Shown: positions 61,124 to 64,000 of the stretch, one piece after another | Numbering within the stretch: the stretch's first letter is position 1 | How the letters are laid out: each line of letters begins with the position of its first letter | Source: Mastigias papua | Lineage: Eukaryota; Cnidaria; Scyphozoa; Rhizostomeae; Mastigiidae | Assembly (NCBI GenBank): GCA_964019165.1 | Contig: OZ025271.1 | Location: 16,772,459-16,836,458 of the forward strand | DNA: 64,000 bases | Direction of reading: 5' to 3' | Position numbers and translations under genes: made by a program | Notes under the pieces: model-generated | The model's database searches: none | Told to the model about the DNA's origin: nothing | What the model saw: the letters and a program-made list of their open reading frames with translations, nothing else

Positions 61124-61323
61124 NNNNNNNNNNNNNNNNNNNNNNNNNNNNNNNNNNNNNNNNNNNNNNNNNNNNNNNNNNNNNNNNNNNNNNNNNNNNN
61201 NNNNNNNNNNNNNNNNNNNNNNNNNNNNNNNNNNNNNNNNNNNNNNNNNNNNNNNNNNNNNNNNNNNNNNNNNNNNNNNNNNNNNNNNNNNNNNNNNNNN
61301 NNNNNNNNNNNNNNNNNNNNNNN
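61124..61323. other. Assembly gap (200 N)
   Basis: Exactly 200 N, probably a placeholder of unknown true size. It begins inside the tenth MITE, so the right boundary of the array is not visible. Confidence 0.98.
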
Positions 61324-61330
61324 ATTACAG

Positions 61331-61393
61331 GATACAAACCCTAAAGCCCGCATAGCGAACTTATTGAAAAGCGACGGAATCACAACAAAAAAG
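61331..61393 (+). CDS. Candidate exon after the array
   Basis: An ATTACAG acceptor, 21 open codons (DTNPKARIANLLKSDGITTK...) and an AAG/GTAATT donor, phase 0 at both ends. This matches the phase-0 donor at 36791 on the other side of the array, so the array plus gap may be one intron. It is too short to identify a domain. Confidence 0.35.
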
Positions 61394-61947
61394 GTAATTT
61401 TCAAACCTTCAAGGCACTTACCTCTCATCTTATTCATTCACTACACCGAAAATTGCATTTTACGGTCTACGTAGGCTCATTATTAGCCCAAATAGATTGA
61501 AAACAACATTTGACGGCATACACCGCAACAACCTTTTGCCAACTTGTTGCTACCATCTTTGTTTCCCATGGGTATTACATACCAGACAATAGCGAAACAA
61601 TAGAGCGCGCATTCTATGATAGCCGCAGGCAGTGTATAGTTCTAACATATCGCTTGCGTTATACACAAGATTCTGTATGAACATGCACGCATTTTTGCCC
61701 ATATTTTAAAGCATTTCCAATCAATTTTCACTTCAAACACCTATTGCTGGATCCAAGCTATCATAAAAGTTAATAATACACATAAGTAAACTTTTGTGTT
61801 TAAGCTCTTGTGAGAACTAGAAACGGACTGAGACTTTGAAGTGACAGCGAATGTGTAGCTTTCAGTAGTTTTTAATTTTGGAGTGTGGATATTGTACTGA
61901 ACATCGATACTGCCTGTGCATATAGTACTGGTCTGTACAGTTCTAAG

Positions 61948-63048
61948 TCAAATTTTGTCCTGAAGCTACAGGCGGATTTGTTTAAATCAAATTATTAATC
62001 AATAATATGCTTCTATTTTCTATACCTTTAATTGTGGCGCAATTGTAAGGCGGAGTGGCTGTGGAGAAATCACAACTCACAAATTTTGGCCGGAATAAGA
62101 CTTACATTACTTTACAGAGACAAGCTTTGGCAGGCAATCTCGTAAGTACATTCTACATTAGTATCTCGGTGCCCAGAGCAGGGAAATGAATGGTTCCAAG
62201 GCATTCAAGATATTGGGTAGCGCCCATTGTTTACCTTATATACTAGAAGCCCTTTAAGAACTACCAGTAATTGTTAACACGACGGGAACATATTTATTCC
62301 TGAACAAAATGTGAAACTGACTTTGGATTGCTTACATAATGCTACAATTGGTTTCTGTACTTCACGGCACAGGGCTAGGAAGTCTAAAAGTACCCAATAG
62401 TTAAGATTAGCTGCCATATCAGTACCTGACTTTGAAATGCTTTTTGGCATCCATTTTATCATTCCAAAGATCGATGCTTTTAATATCTTGCGACCCGAGC
62501 ACAGCATGGCTTTAGAGCATTGCTGACAAAATATGTGTGAAACTTAAATCACAAAATATAGGAATTATCACCTTGGCCAATTTTTTGCGAAGTCATTATT
62601 GGTTTATAATGCCAACACGGCATTCATTTCAGTCCTCAGATAATGTTGAGCATTACGTATGGAAGCCAAAGTCACTTTCGCATCTGTTGCATGAATTACT
62701 AGGCTCCCATCGTGTTAACGATTACTGATGGTTCTGAAGGGATTGTTTCATATAAGGTAAACAATGGGCGCTGCTCGATATATTGAATATCTTGGAAACC
62801 ATTTATTTCCCAGCTCTGGGCTCCGAGATACCAATGTAAAATGTATTTCCGAGATTGCGTGTCAAAACTTGTTTCTGTAAATAACTGTAAATTTCTTCCC
62901 GCCAAAATTTGAGTAGTGATTTCTCCACAGCCATTTCATTTCAAAATTGCGCTACAATGAAAGATATAAAAATTGGAAGCATCTTATTAGTTAATAATCT
63001 GATGTAAACAAATCGGCTGATTGGTTTAGAGCAAACTTTTGCTATGTT
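61948..63048. mobile_element. 1.1-kb foldback element
   Basis: The left arm of about 61948-62370 and right arm of about 62620-63048 are diverged reverse complements. Shared blocks include GGCTGTGGAGAAATCAC, GCGCCCATTGTTTACCTTA and GTTAACACGAYGGGA in mirrored order. The arms are clearly older than those of the palindrome at 33.7 kb. There is no gene inside. Confidence 0.7.
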
Positions 63049-63416
63049 GAGCAAACATAATTTAGATTATGCACATGTGTTTTCAGAATTCCAAGCGAGA
63101 ATAGCTTCCAAATGAAATGGCAGGCCTTTGCCCCATCTGCTCTAAAGTGCAAAATCACTGTTGAATGACACTGTCCTAGTTATTGCAAGGAGGGTGTTTC
63201 CTTGCGGACAGGGAAATACATACGAGATAAATCGATAATAAAGACATAACCTAACCCACTACAGATTCTAGCTGTCTCATTACTTATCAGGAAGGCTCAA
63301 GAGCAATGAATTTAGTCACTGCCAAGTAATCAGCTTGCAGTTATAGGGTATTTATATGAGGTGTACTGTGGAAATATTTGAGCCGGATGAAGAAAACTAG
63401 CAATTCTTCTATGACA

Positions 63417-63668
63417 TGGCTGCCCATTTGGCCCTTACAAGCATTCACTTCAGCCCCAAAATTTGCCCAATCCAATAACATAATTTGGTTCAATTTAATC
63501 CCAATTCATTCAATTTACTCTTGCTCATCAAGAAAATGTTTAATATAAAGTGTAAAAAATTTAATGACTTGGGATTAAATTGAACTAAATTATGTTATTG
63601 GATTGAACATATTGTGGGACTGAGTTGAGTACTTAAAAGGACAGAATATTGCTACAAATGGGCAGCCA
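63417..63668. mobile_element. 252-bp hairpin MITE
   Basis: The terminal inverted repeats TGGCTGCCCATTTG and CAAATGGGCAGCCA lie at 63417-63430 and 63655-63668. A second inner pair, CCAATAACATAATTTGGTTC against its complement near 63585-63606, makes a long hairpin. There is no coding capacity. Confidence 0.7.
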
Positions 63669-64000
63669 AACACTGGCCTTCAGCTGTAGAGGGGAGTTGA
63701 AGATTTGAAGGGCAGCATGCAAAGTTTGCCAATAACTGATAGGCGAGAAGGCTTTATTAGAGGGCTATTCGAAAATATGCCACGAGTTCGTATGCAAGCT
63801 TCAATAGAGAGTGAAAATTAAGCGTGAAAGAGACGGTTATGCATGCAGGTTAGCTTTTAGTATGCTTGTTTTAGCTTGACGTTTTTGTATGTTAATCGCT
63901 ATTTTCGTATTTGGGTAGAAAACATGCTGATGGTAGAACGTTTCATCTTAATTATCTTAGATTAAGGTTCATTCAAAGCATACGTCAAACCCTTCGGGGA
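63669..64000. other. No feature seen
   Basis: AT-rich sequence without a supported gene or repeat. Confidence 0.4.

Noticed and set aside
61087..61437. Minus-strand frame across the gap
   Set aside because: It is mostly N residues and not interpretable.
62274..62905. Short frames on both strands
   Set aside because: They lie within the arms of the foldback element and have no domain signal.

Overview
This is AT-rich, intron-rich animal DNA, most likely from an early-branching invertebrate such as a sponge or cnidarian. The evidence is spliced genes with GT-AG introns, HEPN and NACHT immune-type domains, a KDZ transposase, Penelope-like and non-LTR retroelements and many MITEs. Nothing looks prokaryotic: there are no operons, Shine-Dalgarno sites or CRISPR arrays. 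Exon models were assembled by eye from splice signals and reading-frame phase.

Layout. (1) 1-5.4 kb: repeat relics, including a Penelope-like GIY-YIG fragment. (2) 5.4-16.7 kb, + strand: three exons, each encoding one HEPN domain of the DZIP3-like type (5437-5952, 10172-10741, 14234-14800), then a NACHT ATPase exon (15535-16661). All join in phase 1, so they read as one NLR-like gene or an exon-duplication array. A decayed REL-type non-LTR retrotransposon (about 11.15-13.8 kb) lies between the second and third HEPN exons. (3) 16662-32570: a 15.9-kb DNA transposon with imperfect terminal inverted repeats and a 7-bp target duplication (TGCCCAY). It sits inside the codons of the NLR's conserved FAH motif. 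It carries two convergent multi-exon genes: a homeodomain plus HMG-box-like protein (+, 462 aa in my model) and an intact KDZ transposase with a CxC3-like zinc cluster (-, 17 exons, 952 aa in my model). (4) 32571-36791: the other half of the NLR gene resumes immediately after the target duplication, is out of frame by one base, and is followed by candidate small exons. A 1.7-kb palindrome lies in its intron. (5) 36795-61123: a near-perfect head-to-tail array of a 2,675-bp unit (nine full copies plus 254 bp of a tenth), ending in a 200-N assembly gap. Its left edge is exactly the terminus of a Tc1/mariner-like MITE that entered the TA overlapping a splice donor. (6) 61331-64000: one more candidate exon, a 1.1-kb foldback and a hairpin MITE.

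The main discovery candidate is the giant KDZ element. KDZ transposons in fungi are known to carry accessory genes including divergent HMG proteins. Here an animal version pairs an intact transposase with a homeodomain/HMG fusion and has split a HEPN-NACHT gene in a datable way. Second is the 24-kb array, bounded by MITE ends and lying in what looks like an intron.
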